Origin: an uncultured Bacteroidaceae bacterium
GTDB lineage: Bacteria > Bacteroidota > Bacteroidia > Bacteroidales > Bacteroidaceae
DNA length: 64,000 bases
Direction: 5' to 3'
NCBI GenBank assembly: GCA_934271655.1
Contig: CAKQRW010000005.1
Coordinates: 1 to 64,000 of the forward strand
The position numbers and the translations under genes are program-made. Shown in pieces: positions 35,386-43,694 of the stretch (position 1 is the first letter of the stretch; every line of letters starts with the position of its first letter). Under the pieces are notes generated by a model that did not search any database, had not been told where the DNA came from, and saw only the letters and a list, made by a program, of their open reading frames with translations.

Positions 35386-35508
35386 TGAATGAAAAGAAAT
35401 GCCTGTCGAAAGAGATAAAAATGTTGCAGAAAGGGCATATGTGTGCGTGGTGAAACATATGAGAAAACAAATGAAACGTTTGTGAAAGTAAAAGTGGGGG
35501 ACAACCGT

Positions 35509-35516
35509 TATCTTTG
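35509..35516 (+). promoter_or_regulatory. -7 element of the GH115 promoter
   Basis: TATCTTTG lies about 195 bases before the start codon, ahead of the 28-bp repeats. The nearest TTTG is 26 bases upstream, too far for the usual spacing, so the -33 box is uncertain. Confidence 0.4.
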
Positions 35517-35549
35517 CCTATGGAATGCATGAATGCACTATATCATATA

Positions 35550-35711
35550 AAACTCAAATAGCTTATAGTCTATTTAGAAACTCAAGTGACGAGTAGTCTA
35601 TTTGGACATTCAACCAATGAGTGATATATTTACAAACTCAACCGACGAGTAATCTATTTAAAAACTCAGCCAACAAGTAATTATTTAGAAACTCAAATAA
35701 AATTCTAATCT
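35550..35711 (+). repeat. 28-bp tandem repeats in the GH115 leader
   Basis: Five degenerate units begin at 35550, 35578, 35606, 35634 and 35662, and a partial sixth reaches the start codon. Each begins AAACTCAA and ends near TCTATTTAG. The units carry ACTC and GAGT words that could form small hairpins. They lie between the predicted transcription start and the ATG. Confidence 0.88.
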
Positions 35712-38180
35712 ATGATGAAATATTCCCTATTGTTATCGGTCATGCTGGCGGCAAGTGAGGCCTTCGGAGCAGACCAGTTTGTCACGTTCAGCCGTGGAGA
35801 GAAGACAGCCGTCTGCATCACCCAGACAGAGGATACAGTAAGGTATGCACCAGAGGAGTGGCAAGGCGTGAAGATAGCTGTGGGCAATCTGAGAAAAGAC
35901 CTTGCGGCTGTGACAGGCAGAAGCAATGCGCCTGTGGTGGTGGCCACTGTGGGAAAGAGCCCCTTGGCAAAGATGTATGCGAAACAGAGCCGGATGCTCA
36001 AGGGCAAATGGGAGCAGTACCTCATCTTCACCGACAAAGGAAAAGTGGTGGTGCTTGGCTCTGACAAGCGTGGCACCATATACGGAATATATGAGCTGAG
36101 CCGCCAGATGGGCGTGTCTCCGTGGTACTGGATGGCAGATGCACCGGTGCAGAAGCATGACAGCCTGTATGTGGACAGAGGAGCATTCACAGACGGCGAG
36201 CCCAAGGTGAAATATCGCGGCATCTTCATCAACGATGAGTGGCCGTCGTTCGGCACATGGTGCAGCACACAGTTTGGAGGCATCAACTCTAAGGCTTACA
36301 GCAAGATCTTTGAGCTTCTGCTGCGCCTGAAGGCCAACTACTTCTGGCCAGCCATGTGGAACAGCCGTTTCAATGAGGATGACCCGCTGTCTCCCAAGAT
36401 GGCAGACGAGATGGGCATCGTGATGGGCACCTCGCATCATGAGCCGATGATGCGGGCACATAAGGAGTACACGACCCGCCGCGGCGAGGTGGGGCCGTGG
36501 GACTATTCAAAGAATCCCGAGCGCCTCAACAAGTTCTTTGCAGAGGGTATCGAGAACTCAAAGGACTATGAGAAAATAGTAACCATAGGCATGCGTGGCG
36601 ATGGCGACACAGCCATGGGCAAGGGCAATGACGCAGAGAACATCAAGACACTGGCCAGCGTCGTGGAGAACCAGCGCAGGATAATAAGCGAAGTGACAGG
36701 CAAGAAGGCAAGCGATGTGCCGCAGCTGTGGGCCATCTTCACTGAGGTGCAGCGCTATTATGACGCAGGCTTCACCGTGCCAGACGACGTGACTCTGCTC
36801 TTTTGCGACAACAACTGGGGCTATGTGCGTCGCATGGGCAGTGACAGGGAGCGCGGCCGCAAGGGTGGCTTGGGCATGTATTATCACATAGACATGAACG
36901 GAGGCCCGTGGAACGACCGCTGGGTGAACACCACCACTGTGCCCAAGCTTCGCGAGCAGCTCAATCTGGCCTACCAGTCAGGCATCGACAGAATATGGAT
37001 TATCAATGTGGGCGACCTGAAGCCAAAGGAGATGCCTATCGACTTCATCATGAAGTATGCATGGAATCCTGATGCCATCAAGCCTGGCGATGAGAAAGCC
37101 TATCTTGAGGACTTTGCGCAGAGTATCTTTGGAGAGAAGTATGCGGCTGAGGTGGCCGACATCATAGCCAAGTACAGTAAGTATAATCTTTGGAGAAAGC
37201 CTGAGGTGCAGTATCCTGGCATCTTCAACCACGAGGAGATGCTGCGCACCAACGCTCTGTGGCAGTCGCTGGTGACAAGATGCGAGAATCTGAAAGCTGT
37301 ATTGCCCGATGAGATGCAGGACGCTTTCTACCAGCTGGTGTATTATCCAGCGGTGGGCAGTGCCGGTGTGGCCCAGATGTACAACTATGCCACCTTGGGT
37401 GACTCCATGGCCATAGAGGCTCTGATGGAGAAGGACAGGCGGCTGACAGACTGCTACAACAATTCTATAGCTGGCGGAAAATGGAAGGGCATGATGCTCG
37501 ACAACCATATAGGCTACACGCATTGGTCCATTCCTGAGAAGAACGTCAATCCCATGTCTCTTGGTTTTGAGGTGAAGAACGACCTGCGCGACACACCTAC
37601 CGACGAGTATTCCATACCTGCTTATGAGTATGCGGACAAGGTGGACGGCAAGGATGCCAAGTGGATATTCCTGCCAGACCTCGGACGCGGCGAGGGCTGC
37701 ATGGGCAGCGACAATGTGATGGCTCCAAGCAAGGCCGACGGTTCGGGCGCCAAACTGGAGTATGATGTCAGCATGACAGGACGTGATATAGCTATAGGCA
37801 TCTTGCCTATACAGGATGTCTATCCTGCTCGCGGCATGCGTATCGGTGTGCAGATAGACGACCAGCCCATACAAATCATTGATGCGCGCCAGGGCCTTCA
37901 TGATGAGTTTCAGGAGTACACGAGGCAGAATCTTGCTGTGTCGAAGGTGCTGAAGGCCCTCCCTCCGCATAATGACCTGTTGCTCAGCGGATGGATGAAC
38001 GGGCAGAAGTTGCCTCGCAGGGATGAGGTGTTTGACAATCTCCGTTGGCTCTCTGTCTCGTTTGATGTGAAGCCGGGCAAACATAAGCTGCGCGTCATCA
38101 TGGTTGATCCTGAGATTGTGGTGGAGCAGATAGTAGTGAATCCTGACAACAAGCATTACAGCTATTTCGGAAAGAAATGA
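35712..38180 (+). CDS. GH115 family glycosidase (alpha-glucuronidase type)
   Basis: An 822-residue secreted enzyme with signal peptide MMKYSLLLSVMLAASEAFGA. The N-terminal domain is a GH20-like alpha/beta domain (KRGTIYGIYELSRQMGVSPW), then a TIM barrel with the GH115 signatures INDEWPSFGTW, LLLRLKANYFWPAMW and IGMRGDGDTAMG. A helical region and a C-terminal jelly roll follow. GH115 enzymes remove glucuronic or 4-O-methylglucuronic acid from xylan side chains. Its position next to GH16 fits plant cell-wall use, but no xylanase or SusC/D gene is adjacent. The length is a little short for the family (often 850-1000), which may mean one C-terminal module is missing. Confidence 0.9.
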   Translation: MMKYSLLLSVMLAASEAFGADQFVTFSRGEKTAVCITQTEDTVRYAPEEWQGVKIAVGNLRKDLAAVTGRSNAPVVVATVGKSPLAKMYAKQSRMLKGKWEQYLIFTDKGKVVVLGSDKRGTIYGIYELSRQMGVSPWYWMADAPVQKHDSLYVDRGAFTDGEPKVKYRGIFINDEWPSFGTWCSTQFGGINSKAYSKIFELLLRLKANYFWPAMWNSRFNEDDPLSPKMADEMGIVMGTSHHEPMMRAHKEYTTRRGEVGPWDYSKNPERLNKFFAEGIENSKDYEKIVTIGMRGDGDTAMGKGNDAENIKTLASVVENQRRIISEVTGKKASDVPQLWAIFTEVQRYYDAGFTVPDDVTLLFCDNNWGYVRRMGSDRERGRKGGLGMYYHIDMNGGPWNDRWVNTTTVPKLREQLNLAYQSGIDRIWIINVGDLKPKEMPIDFIMKYAWNPDAIKPGDEKAYLEDFAQSIFGEKYAAEVADIIAKYSKYNLWRKPEVQYPGIFNHEEMLRTNALWQSLVTRCENLKAVLPDEMQDAFYQLVYYPAVGSAGVAQMYNYATLGDSMAIEALMEKDRRLTDCYNNSIAGGKWKGMMLDNHIGYTHWSIPEKNVNPMSLGFEVKNDLRDTPTDEYSIPAYEYADKVDGKDAKWIFLPDLGRGEGCMGSDNVMAPSKADGSGAKLEYDVSMTGRDIAIGILPIQDVYPARGMRIGVQIDDQPIQIIDARQGLHDEFQEYTRQNLAVSKVLKALPPHNDLLLSGWMNGQKLPRRDEVFDNLRWLSVSFDVKPGKHKLRVIMVDPEIVVEQIVVNPDNKHYSYFGKK

Positions 38181-38303
38181 CGATGCGATGCCTGCAGCTC
38201 TATGGCAGCTGCAATGATAATTGTGCGGGCAAGACTTCGTGTCGATGAGGGCTGCAAGTCCCAATGGAAGCACGTAGCACTTGTCGGATTTGACAAATAA
38301 TAG

Positions 38304-38374
38304 AAGTGCCCTGCAAGGCAAAAGTTCTTGGCTATTTGGCTATTAAGACTTTTGCCTTTGCAGGGCACTTTGCG
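38304..38374. terminator. dispersed hairpin/terminator element, copy 1
   Basis: AAGTGCCCTGCAAGGCAAAAG pairs with CTTTTGCCTTTGCAGGGCACTT (written here as opposing arms of about 21 bases) around a loop containing TTCTTGGCTATT. It lies between the convergent GH115 and PfkB genes. An almost identical element is at 56571-56632. Confidence 0.85.
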
Positions 38375-38485
38375 TTATGTGGCGTTATGACGGTTTTGCG
38401 GATATATCCAGACCGTTGTCCATACATGGCTTACAGGTGCTTGATACATATTCTTTTAGCGTCAATACATCTCCATACGAAATGA

Positions 38486-39367
38486 TTATGCGTGCTTGTT
38501 TATTATGTCATATACTTCAGCCTCGCTTCGGTTGAAGGGGCCGTTGTGCTCAAGCTTGATGGTGCACATGGCAGCGGCAAATTTGCCTGCATCTGTTGGC
38601 GATGCTCCTTGCAGGCGTTTGTAGAGGTAGCCTGCTGAGTAGGTGTCGCCGCAGCCTGTGGCATCCACCACTTCATGCGGTGCGTATGCTGGAATGTCGT
38701 AGAAGGTGCCGTCGACATAGATGAGCGAGCCTTCGCTTCCCAATGTGATGATGACCTCCGTCACTCCCCATTCATGGAGCATGAGCGCTGCCTTGCGCGT
38801 ATCTTTAACACCTGTGATGGTCTCCATCTCAGTCTCGTTGACCTTGAGATAGTAGGTGTGGCGTAGCACTCTCATCTTGTCTGTCCAGTCTGTCGGGTAA
38901 ACCTTTTCGTCGCGCACCTCGCGCAGATAGCCCTGCACATCTATTGACACGCGTCCCCTTGTGGCGAGATATTCCACCACCTCCGTCGGAAAGTCATCTC
39001 TCAGCAGGCTGCCCAGATGGTAGACTTTGGCCTCGACATGCTCCAGTTGCTTGACGGTGAAGGGATCGGCCTTGGCAAGCACACGCTGCTTGCGCTCGTT
39101 CTGGTTCTCACCGTAGTAGCTGTTCTCGAAGAAGACTGTGTTGCGCGAATCGTTGAGAGTGACATCTATGCCAGCTTTCAGCATCTTCTCCACAGGCTTT
39201 TTCTCTGTGGGGTCCATGGATGTGACAAGAGAGAATGATATGTCGTGCGGCAGCTGGTTGATGGCATAGGCGAAATAGAATGATGTGCCTCCTGCCATGT
39301 AAACGGTGCTGTTGGGAGTGATGATTTTGTCTTTGGTGATGTGTCCTATACAACAAATGTCTTTCAT
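38486..39367 (-). CDS. PfkB family carbohydrate kinase
   Basis: A 293-residue ribokinase-fold sugar or nucleoside kinase. The start at 39367 (MKDICCIGHITKDKI) is preferred to the frame start at 39391. The second PfkB signature is clear, DATGCGDTYSAGYLY near residue 241, with the anion hole and catalytic Asp in GCGD. The N-terminal GGTSFYFAYAINQL is the usual substrate-binding part. It converges on GH115 and sits downstream of trpA on the same strand, separated by a strong terminator. The minus-strand -7 box TAACTTTG at 39406-39399 suggests its own promoter. The substrate is unknown. Confidence 0.88.
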   Translation of the reverse strand: MKDICCIGHITKDKIITPNSTVYMAGGTSFYFAYAINQLPHDISFSLVTSMDPTEKKPVEKMLKAGIDVTLNDSRNTVFFENSYYGENQNERKQRVLAKADPFTVKQLEHVEAKVYHLGSLLRDDFPTEVVEYLATRGRVSIDVQGYLREVRDEKVYPTDWTDKMRVLRHTYYLKVNETEMETITGVKDTRKAALMLHEWGVTEVIITLGSEGSLIYVDGTFYDIPAYAPHEVVDATGCGDTYSAGYLYKRLQGASPTDAGKFAAAMCTIKLEHNGPFNRSEAEVYDIINKHA

Positions 39368-39420
39368 GGTAATAATCTGTGAATTTAGCAAATGTATGCA
39401 AAGTTACGGATTATTATGGA

Positions 39421-39471
39421 AAAAGCAGACGCATGTGTGTTAAAATGTCACATGCGTCTGCTTTATTTTGT
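39421..39471 (-). terminator. terminator of the trp operon
   Basis: AAAGCAGACGCATGTG and CACATGCGTCTGCTTT form a 16-bp stem just after the trpA stop codon, with T-rich tails on both strands. Confidence 0.9.
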
Positions 39472-39489
39472 CTGTTTGCAATGTCATTC

Positions 39490-40263
39490 TTAATGTTTCA
39501 GAGCATCGAGAAGAGCATCCATGGCCTCGGCTGGGTCTGCCGTCTTCTCCAGCAAGCTGACGAATTTGCTGCCGATGATGGCTCCAGAGGCGTTGGCATT
39601 GGCAGAGTCGAGAGTCTGCTTGTTGCTGATGCCGAATCCTATCATGCGCGGATGTTTCAGTCCCATGCCGTTGATGCGTGAGAAATACCTTTGCTTGGCC
39701 TCGTCAAACTCCTTCTGCGCTCCGGTGGTGGCGGCAGAGCTGACCATGTAGATGAAGCCGTCGGTGTTGTCGTCAATGAAGCGTACGCGCTCCTCGCTTG
39801 TCTCAGGCGTGATGAGCATGATGATGCGTATGTCGTAGCGGTCTGCCACAGGCTTGTAGTCTTCCAGGTAGTCTTTGAAGGGCAGGTCGGGTATGATGAC
39901 TCCGTCGATGCCGGTCTCTTTGCAATGCTGGCAGAAAGCCTCGAAGCCGAACTGCATTATGGGGTTGAGGTAGCCCATCAGGATGAGCGGTATGGCCACA
40001 TCCTTCCTGATGTCTTTCAGTTGGGCGAAGAGGGTGCGGAGCGACATGCCGTTGCGTAGAGCCTTTGTTGCGGCATCTTGTATTACAGGCCCGTCGGCCA
40101 TAGGGTCGGAGAATGGGATGCCCACTTCTATCATGTCCACTCCTTTTTTCTCCAGAGTCTTTATCACATTGGCTGTGCCGTCAAGTGTGGGATGGCCAGC
40201 GCAGAAATATATAGACAGTATGTTCTTGTCCTTAGTGCTGAATAAAGCGTTTATTCTGTTCAT
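39490..40263 (-). CDS. trpA: tryptophan synthase alpha chain
   Basis: A 257-residue TIM barrel that splits indole-3-glycerol phosphate to indole for the beta chain. Catalytic Glu lies in MIEVGIPFSDPMADGP (near residue 42), with FSDP the family hallmark, and the catalytic Asp in GVIIPDLPFKDY (near 130). IGFGISNKQ closes the phosphate site. It is the last gene of the trp operon, 162 bases after trpF; the gap carries tandem repeats. Confidence 0.96.
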   Translation of the reverse strand: MNRINALFSTKDKNILSIYFCAGHPTLDGTANVIKTLEKKGVDMIEVGIPFSDPMADGPVIQDAATKALRNGMSLRTLFAQLKDIRKDVAIPLILMGYLNPIMQFGFEAFCQHCKETGIDGVIIPDLPFKDYLEDYKPVADRYDIRIIMLITPETSEERVRFIDDNTDGFIYMVSSAATTGAQKEFDEAKQRYFSRINGMGLKHPRMIGFGISNKQTLDSANANASGAIIGSKFVSLLEKTADPAEAMDALLDALKH

Positions 40264-40300
40264 GGTGCTTATTGTGGTGATTAAGTGCTTGTTGTTTTTT

Positions 40301-40391
40301 TGTGTGAAGCCGGTAGCTTAATCTGTGTAAGCCTGTGGTTCAATCTGTGTGAAGTCAGTAGCTTGATTTGTGTGAAGCCTGTGGCTTGTGA
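40301..40391. repeat. 22-23-bp tandem repeats inside the trp operon
   Basis: Four copies begin at 40301, 40324, 40346 and 40369, each based on TGTGTGAAGCCTGTGGCTT. They fill most of the trpF-trpA gap and would be part of the operon mRNA. Confidence 0.9.
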
Positions 40392-40425
40392 TGTATGTAT
40401 GCAGTAGAAGCTGCTCGTTGGGTCG

Positions 40426-41049
40426 TTATGGCTCTTTGATAGCTTCCGCAAAAGTCCTGACGCTTTGTGCGTCTTTCATCGCAGGAGCCGTCTCAAACCG
40501 TGAGTTGATGTCTATGCCAGCTAAGCGTGGGTGGCTGAAAGCCTTCACCCTCTCTGCGTCCTCAGGGCCGATGCCTCCCGTCAGAATGAATGGTGTGTGT
40601 CCGTTGTATAGCTGAAGTATATTCCAGTCAAACTGCTGTCCGCTGCCTCCATAGCCGTGGCACTTGGTCTCGAAGAGAAGGTAGTCTGTCACATCCTCGT
40701 ATGTCTTGGCAATGGCCATGTCGGCTGGCGAGGATATGGCTATCATCTTTATGATGCGTGTGTCTGATGGTAGGAGTGTGCTTAGGGCGGCTATCTCGCT
40801 GGGCGTCTCTTGCCCGTGCAACTGTATCATGTCGAGATGGAAAAGCTGCACCTTTTCAAGAATGTAGTCGCTTGTGGCGTTGACAAACACGCCCACGCGC
40901 TTGCTCCGCTCTGGCAGATAGGCCGGGACGTCGCTGACGTAGCGTGACGAGCGTGGATAGAAGATGAATCCCATCCAGTCGACAGCTGCTATCTCGTCGA
41001 TGGCCTTGATGTTGCCAGCGTTTCTCATGCCGCATACTTTCAATATCAT
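40426..41049 (-). CDS. trpF: phosphoribosylanthranilate isomerase
   Basis: A 207-residue TIM barrel for the third tryptophan step. The true start is the ATG at 41049 (MILKVCGMRN), not the longer open frame to 41397, because the upstream residues are only a frame shadow of trpC. The catalytic Cys is in KVCGMRN (residue 6) and the general-acid Asp is in IQLHGQE/LLFETK-type segments. The C-terminal ILTGGIGPEDAERV and GIDINSRFE hold the phosphate. The ATG overlaps the trpC stop (ATGA), so the two are coupled. Confidence 0.94.
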   Translation of the reverse strand: MILKVCGMRNAGNIKAIDEIAAVDWMGFIFYPRSSRYVSDVPAYLPERSKRVGVFVNATSDYILEKVQLFHLDMIQLHGQETPSEIAALSTLLPSDTRIIKMIAISSPADMAIAKTYEDVTDYLLFETKCHGYGGSGQQFDWNILQLYNGHTPFILTGGIGPEDAERVKAFSHPRLAGIDINSRFETAPAMKDAQSVRTFAEAIKEP

Positions 41050-41843
41050 CGTTCCACCTCCTTTACAAACTGGCGAAGCGCCTCTCCTGGGTCGGGGCAC
41101 TTCATGAAGGTCTCGCCGATAAGGAAGCCCCTGTAGCCAGCTTGCCGCAGTTCCCTGACTGTGGCAGGGCTTGAGATGCCGCTTTCGCTTACGAGCAGGT
41201 AGTCTTTTGGCAGCAGTTCGGCCAGCGAATAGGATGTCTGCACATCGGTGTGGAACGTGCCGAGGTGGCGGTTGTTCACTCCCACCATGTCGATGCAGTC
41301 GCACACATGGTCGATTTCGCTTTCTGAATGCACTTCCAGCAGAGTCTCCAGTTCCAGTTCGTGGGCCTTGCGTGCCAGCTGCTTGCATTCGTCGCAAGAG
41401 AGGTCGGCGGCAATGAGCAGCACGGCGTCGGCTCCGATGGCGCGGGCATGGTAGAGCTGGTATTCATCGACGATAAAGTCTTTGCGCAGTATGGGGCATT
41501 TCACCATAGGGCGCGCTGTCGTGACAAAATCAGGCTTGCCTCCGAAATATTTCTCGTCGGTGAGTATTGATATGGCTGAGGCTCCACTTTGGCTGTAAGC
41601 TTCAGGTATGATGTCCGGCCTGCCTTCCTCCTTGATCCATCCTTTAGATGGGCTCTTGCGCTTGAACTCGGCTATGATGCCCGACTGACTGGCTGCAAGA
41701 CTTGCTTTCATGGAGCGTGTGGCCGAGGCGCCATTGCTGATGAGTTCTTCCACCTGGCGGTAGAGTGTGGCTGGCGGGAGCTGTTGCTTCTGCTGCTCAA
41801 CCTCTATGCGCTTGTATGCTACTATTTCTTCGAGTATGTCCAT
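41046..41843 (-). CDS. trpC: indole-3-glycerol phosphate synthase
   Basis: A 265-residue TIM barrel. The N-terminal DILEEIVAYKRIEVEQQKQ is usual. IIAEFKRKSPSKGWI carries the catalytic Lys and the substrate clamp (near residue 60), and CPILRKDFIVDEYQ the second Lys (near 115). VGVNNRHLGTF and VSESGISSPA close the active site. The stop overlaps the trpF start. It lies 136 bases after trpD, the longest gap in this half of the operon, and no repeat stands out there. Confidence 0.95.
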   Translation of the reverse strand: MDILEEIVAYKRIEVEQQKQQLPPATLYRQVEELISNGASATRSMKASLAASQSGIIAEFKRKSPSKGWIKEEGRPDIIPEAYSQSGASAISILTDEKYFGGKPDFVTTARPMVKCPILRKDFIVDEYQLYHARAIGADAVLLIAADLSCDECKQLARKAHELELETLLEVHSESEIDHVCDCIDMVGVNNRHLGTFHTDVQTSYSLAELLPKDYLLVSESGISSPATVRELRQAGYRGFLIGETFMKCPDPGEALRQFVKEVER

Positions 41844-41979
41844 TGTGCTGTGCGTGTGTTTGTTGTGATGTCTCTTCTGAAGAGTTTATTTAATCATACG
41901 GCACTTGGCTGTGCCCCCATCTGCGTGTGCCTTAGGGCTGGCTGCAAGAGAGTGCCGCTGCTGAAAGAGACGGCCAAGA

Positions 41980-42975
41980 CTATGAGTTTATCTCTACAAA
42001 CTTTTTGAATGCCTCAAGCGCCTTGCCGCTATCGAGCGACTCACGCGCCATGGCAATGGTGTCAGACATAGGTATGCTTGGAGTGACGATGCTCATGCCG
42101 CAAGCGGCATTGGCTATCACCACATTCTTCTGCGCCTCGGTAGATGTGCCGTCGAGCACACTGTCGAATATCTTTGCCGCGCTTTCCTGTGTGTCGCCTC
42201 CGTAGATGTCACTCTGTTTCACGTAGGAGAGTCCAAGGTCAACAGGCGTGAGCACTTTCTCGAAATAGTTGGTGCATACCTTGAATCCGCTTGTGAGAGA
42301 TATCTCGTCGTAGCCATCGTGTGAGGTGACGACTCCGAAATTGTTGCCTATGCGCTGGAGAGCGTTGGTGTAGAGGCGTAGCTGCGCCTGGTTGGCTGTG
42401 CCGAGGAGCGAGTTCTTGGGTGTGCATGGATTGACGAGAGGGCCAAGGAGATTGAAGCATGTAGGTGTGGCCAGCGCCTTGCGCACAGGGCCTACAAACT
42501 TCATTCCGTAGGCAAAGAGTGGGGCGTGGAAGTAGCAGATGCCGGCTGTGTCGAGCGATCGCTTCAGCTGGTCGATGTTGTCTGTGAACTTCACGCCGTG
42601 TGCCTGCAGCACATTGCTGGCTCCGCTGACAGAAGAGCTGCCGCCGTTGCCATGTTTAGTTACCTTGTATCCTGCTCCTGCCATGACGAAGGCCGCGCAT
42701 GTGCTGATGTTGAAGGTGTTCTTGCCGTCGCCTCCTGTGCCCACGATGTCGATGGTGTTGTATTCGCTGAAGTCGAGTCGCTTGCCAGTCTCCAGCAGTC
42801 CCTGGCGGAAACCGAGGAGCTCGTCCACGGTCACACCTTTCATCTGCAGCCCCATGAGCAGGGCAGCTATCTCGCACTGGTTGTATTTCTCCTCAACGAT
42901 GTTGAGCATTATGCTGTGTGTCTCTTCCTGGGTGAGGTCCTCGCCCTCGGTCAGTTTGATGAGATATTGTTTCAT
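41980..42975 (-). CDS. trpD: anthranilate phosphoribosyltransferase
   Basis: A 331-residue enzyme that attaches anthranilate to PRPP. The GTGGD loop is present (DIVGTGGDGKNTFNIST, near residue 77), as are KHGNGGSSSVSGASNVL for pyrophosphate and anthranilate (near 107) and the Asp-Glu metal pair in the SHDGYDEISLT segment (near 220). It is a stand-alone TrpD, not fused to TrpG. It follows trpG by 114 bases. Confidence 0.95.
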   Translation of the reverse strand: MKQYLIKLTEGEDLTQEETHSIMLNIVEEKYNQCEIAALLMGLQMKGVTVDELLGFRQGLLETGKRLDFSEYNTIDIVGTGGDGKNTFNISTCAAFVMAGAGYKVTKHGNGGSSSVSGASNVLQAHGVKFTDNIDQLKRSLDTAGICYFHAPLFAYGMKFVGPVRKALATPTCFNLLGPLVNPCTPKNSLLGTANQAQLRLYTNALQRIGNNFGVVTSHDGYDEISLTSGFKVCTNYFEKVLTPVDLGLSYVKQSDIYGGDTQESAAKIFDSVLDGTSTEAQKNVVIANAACGMSIVTPSIPMSDTIAMARESLDSGKALEAFKKFVEINS

Positions 42976-43089
42976 TGTTTTGTGTCCTGTTTTTATGTGT
43001 CTTGTATGTATGTGCTCTTGACGGGTCCTGCCTGATTGCTCACGGCTGCCATTGGAAATGTCGGAGCTTGTAGGCAGGGTATATGCTTG

Positions 43090-43653
43090 TCAATGCTTGA
43101 GCCAGTTGCTCAGTATGGTCTTGCCATCTGGTGTGAGCACGCTTTCCGGATGGTATTGTATGCCTCGTATGTCATATTCCTTATGACGGAGCGACATGAT
43201 GTAGCCTTCGTCCGACACGCTTGTCACCTCAAGGCAGTCGGGCAGGCCGTTGTTGTCGACTATCCATGAGTGGTAGCGTCCCACATCGAATGTCTCTGGC
43301 AAACCTTCGAAGAGGTAGTCCTTGGCTGTCAGGTGCACAGGCGTGGCCACTCCGTGGTACACTTGGCCTATGTTGGTCAGCGTCCCTCCGAAATGTTCCC
43401 CGATGGCCTGATGCCCCAGACACACTCCGAGTATGGGCTTCTTGCCTGCGTATGAGTCGATGACATCGAGCAGTAGGCCGGCTTCGCTTGGCACGCCAGG
43501 TCCAGGCGACAGGATGATCTTGTCAAAAGCCTCCAGCTGGCTCATTTCGAAGGCGTCGTTGCGGTATACTGTGACCTCTGCACCGAGAGCTTTCACAAGG
43601 TGGCTCAGGTTGTATGTGAAGGAGTCGTAGTTGTCAATAATAACAATTTTCAT
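43090..43653 (-). CDS. trpG: anthranilate synthase glutaminase component
   Basis: A 187-residue class-I glutamine amidotransferase that supplies ammonia to TrpE. The start at 43653 (MKIVIIDNYDSFTYN) is taken as the usual N-terminus; four extra residues lie upstream in frame. LSPGPGVPSEAG forms the oxyanion strand. The nucleophile Cys is in GVCLGHQAIGEHFGG (near residue 80) and the His-Glu pair in YHPESVLT (near 169). It follows trpE by 41 bases. Confidence 0.94.
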   Translation of the reverse strand: MKIVIIDNYDSFTYNLSHLVKALGAEVTVYRNDAFEMSQLEAFDKIILSPGPGVPSEAGLLLDVIDSYAGKKPILGVCLGHQAIGEHFGGTLTNIGQVYHGVATPVHLTAKDYLFEGLPETFDVGRYHSWIVDNNGLPDCLEVTSVSDEGYIMSLRHKEYDIRGIQYHPESVLTPDGKTILSNWLKH

Positions 43654-43694
43654 AGTGTTAACCACATGTATGTCAATGATAAAAAACTCTTAAC

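Noticed and set aside
34397..39367. Polysaccharide utilisation locus
   Set aside because: No SusC/SusD pair, hybrid two-component system or anti-sigma gene lies near the glycosidases.
41050..41397. N-terminal extension of TrpF by 116 residues
   Set aside because: It is a frame shadow of trpC. The TrpF family starts at MILKVCGMRN and its ATG overlaps the trpC stop.
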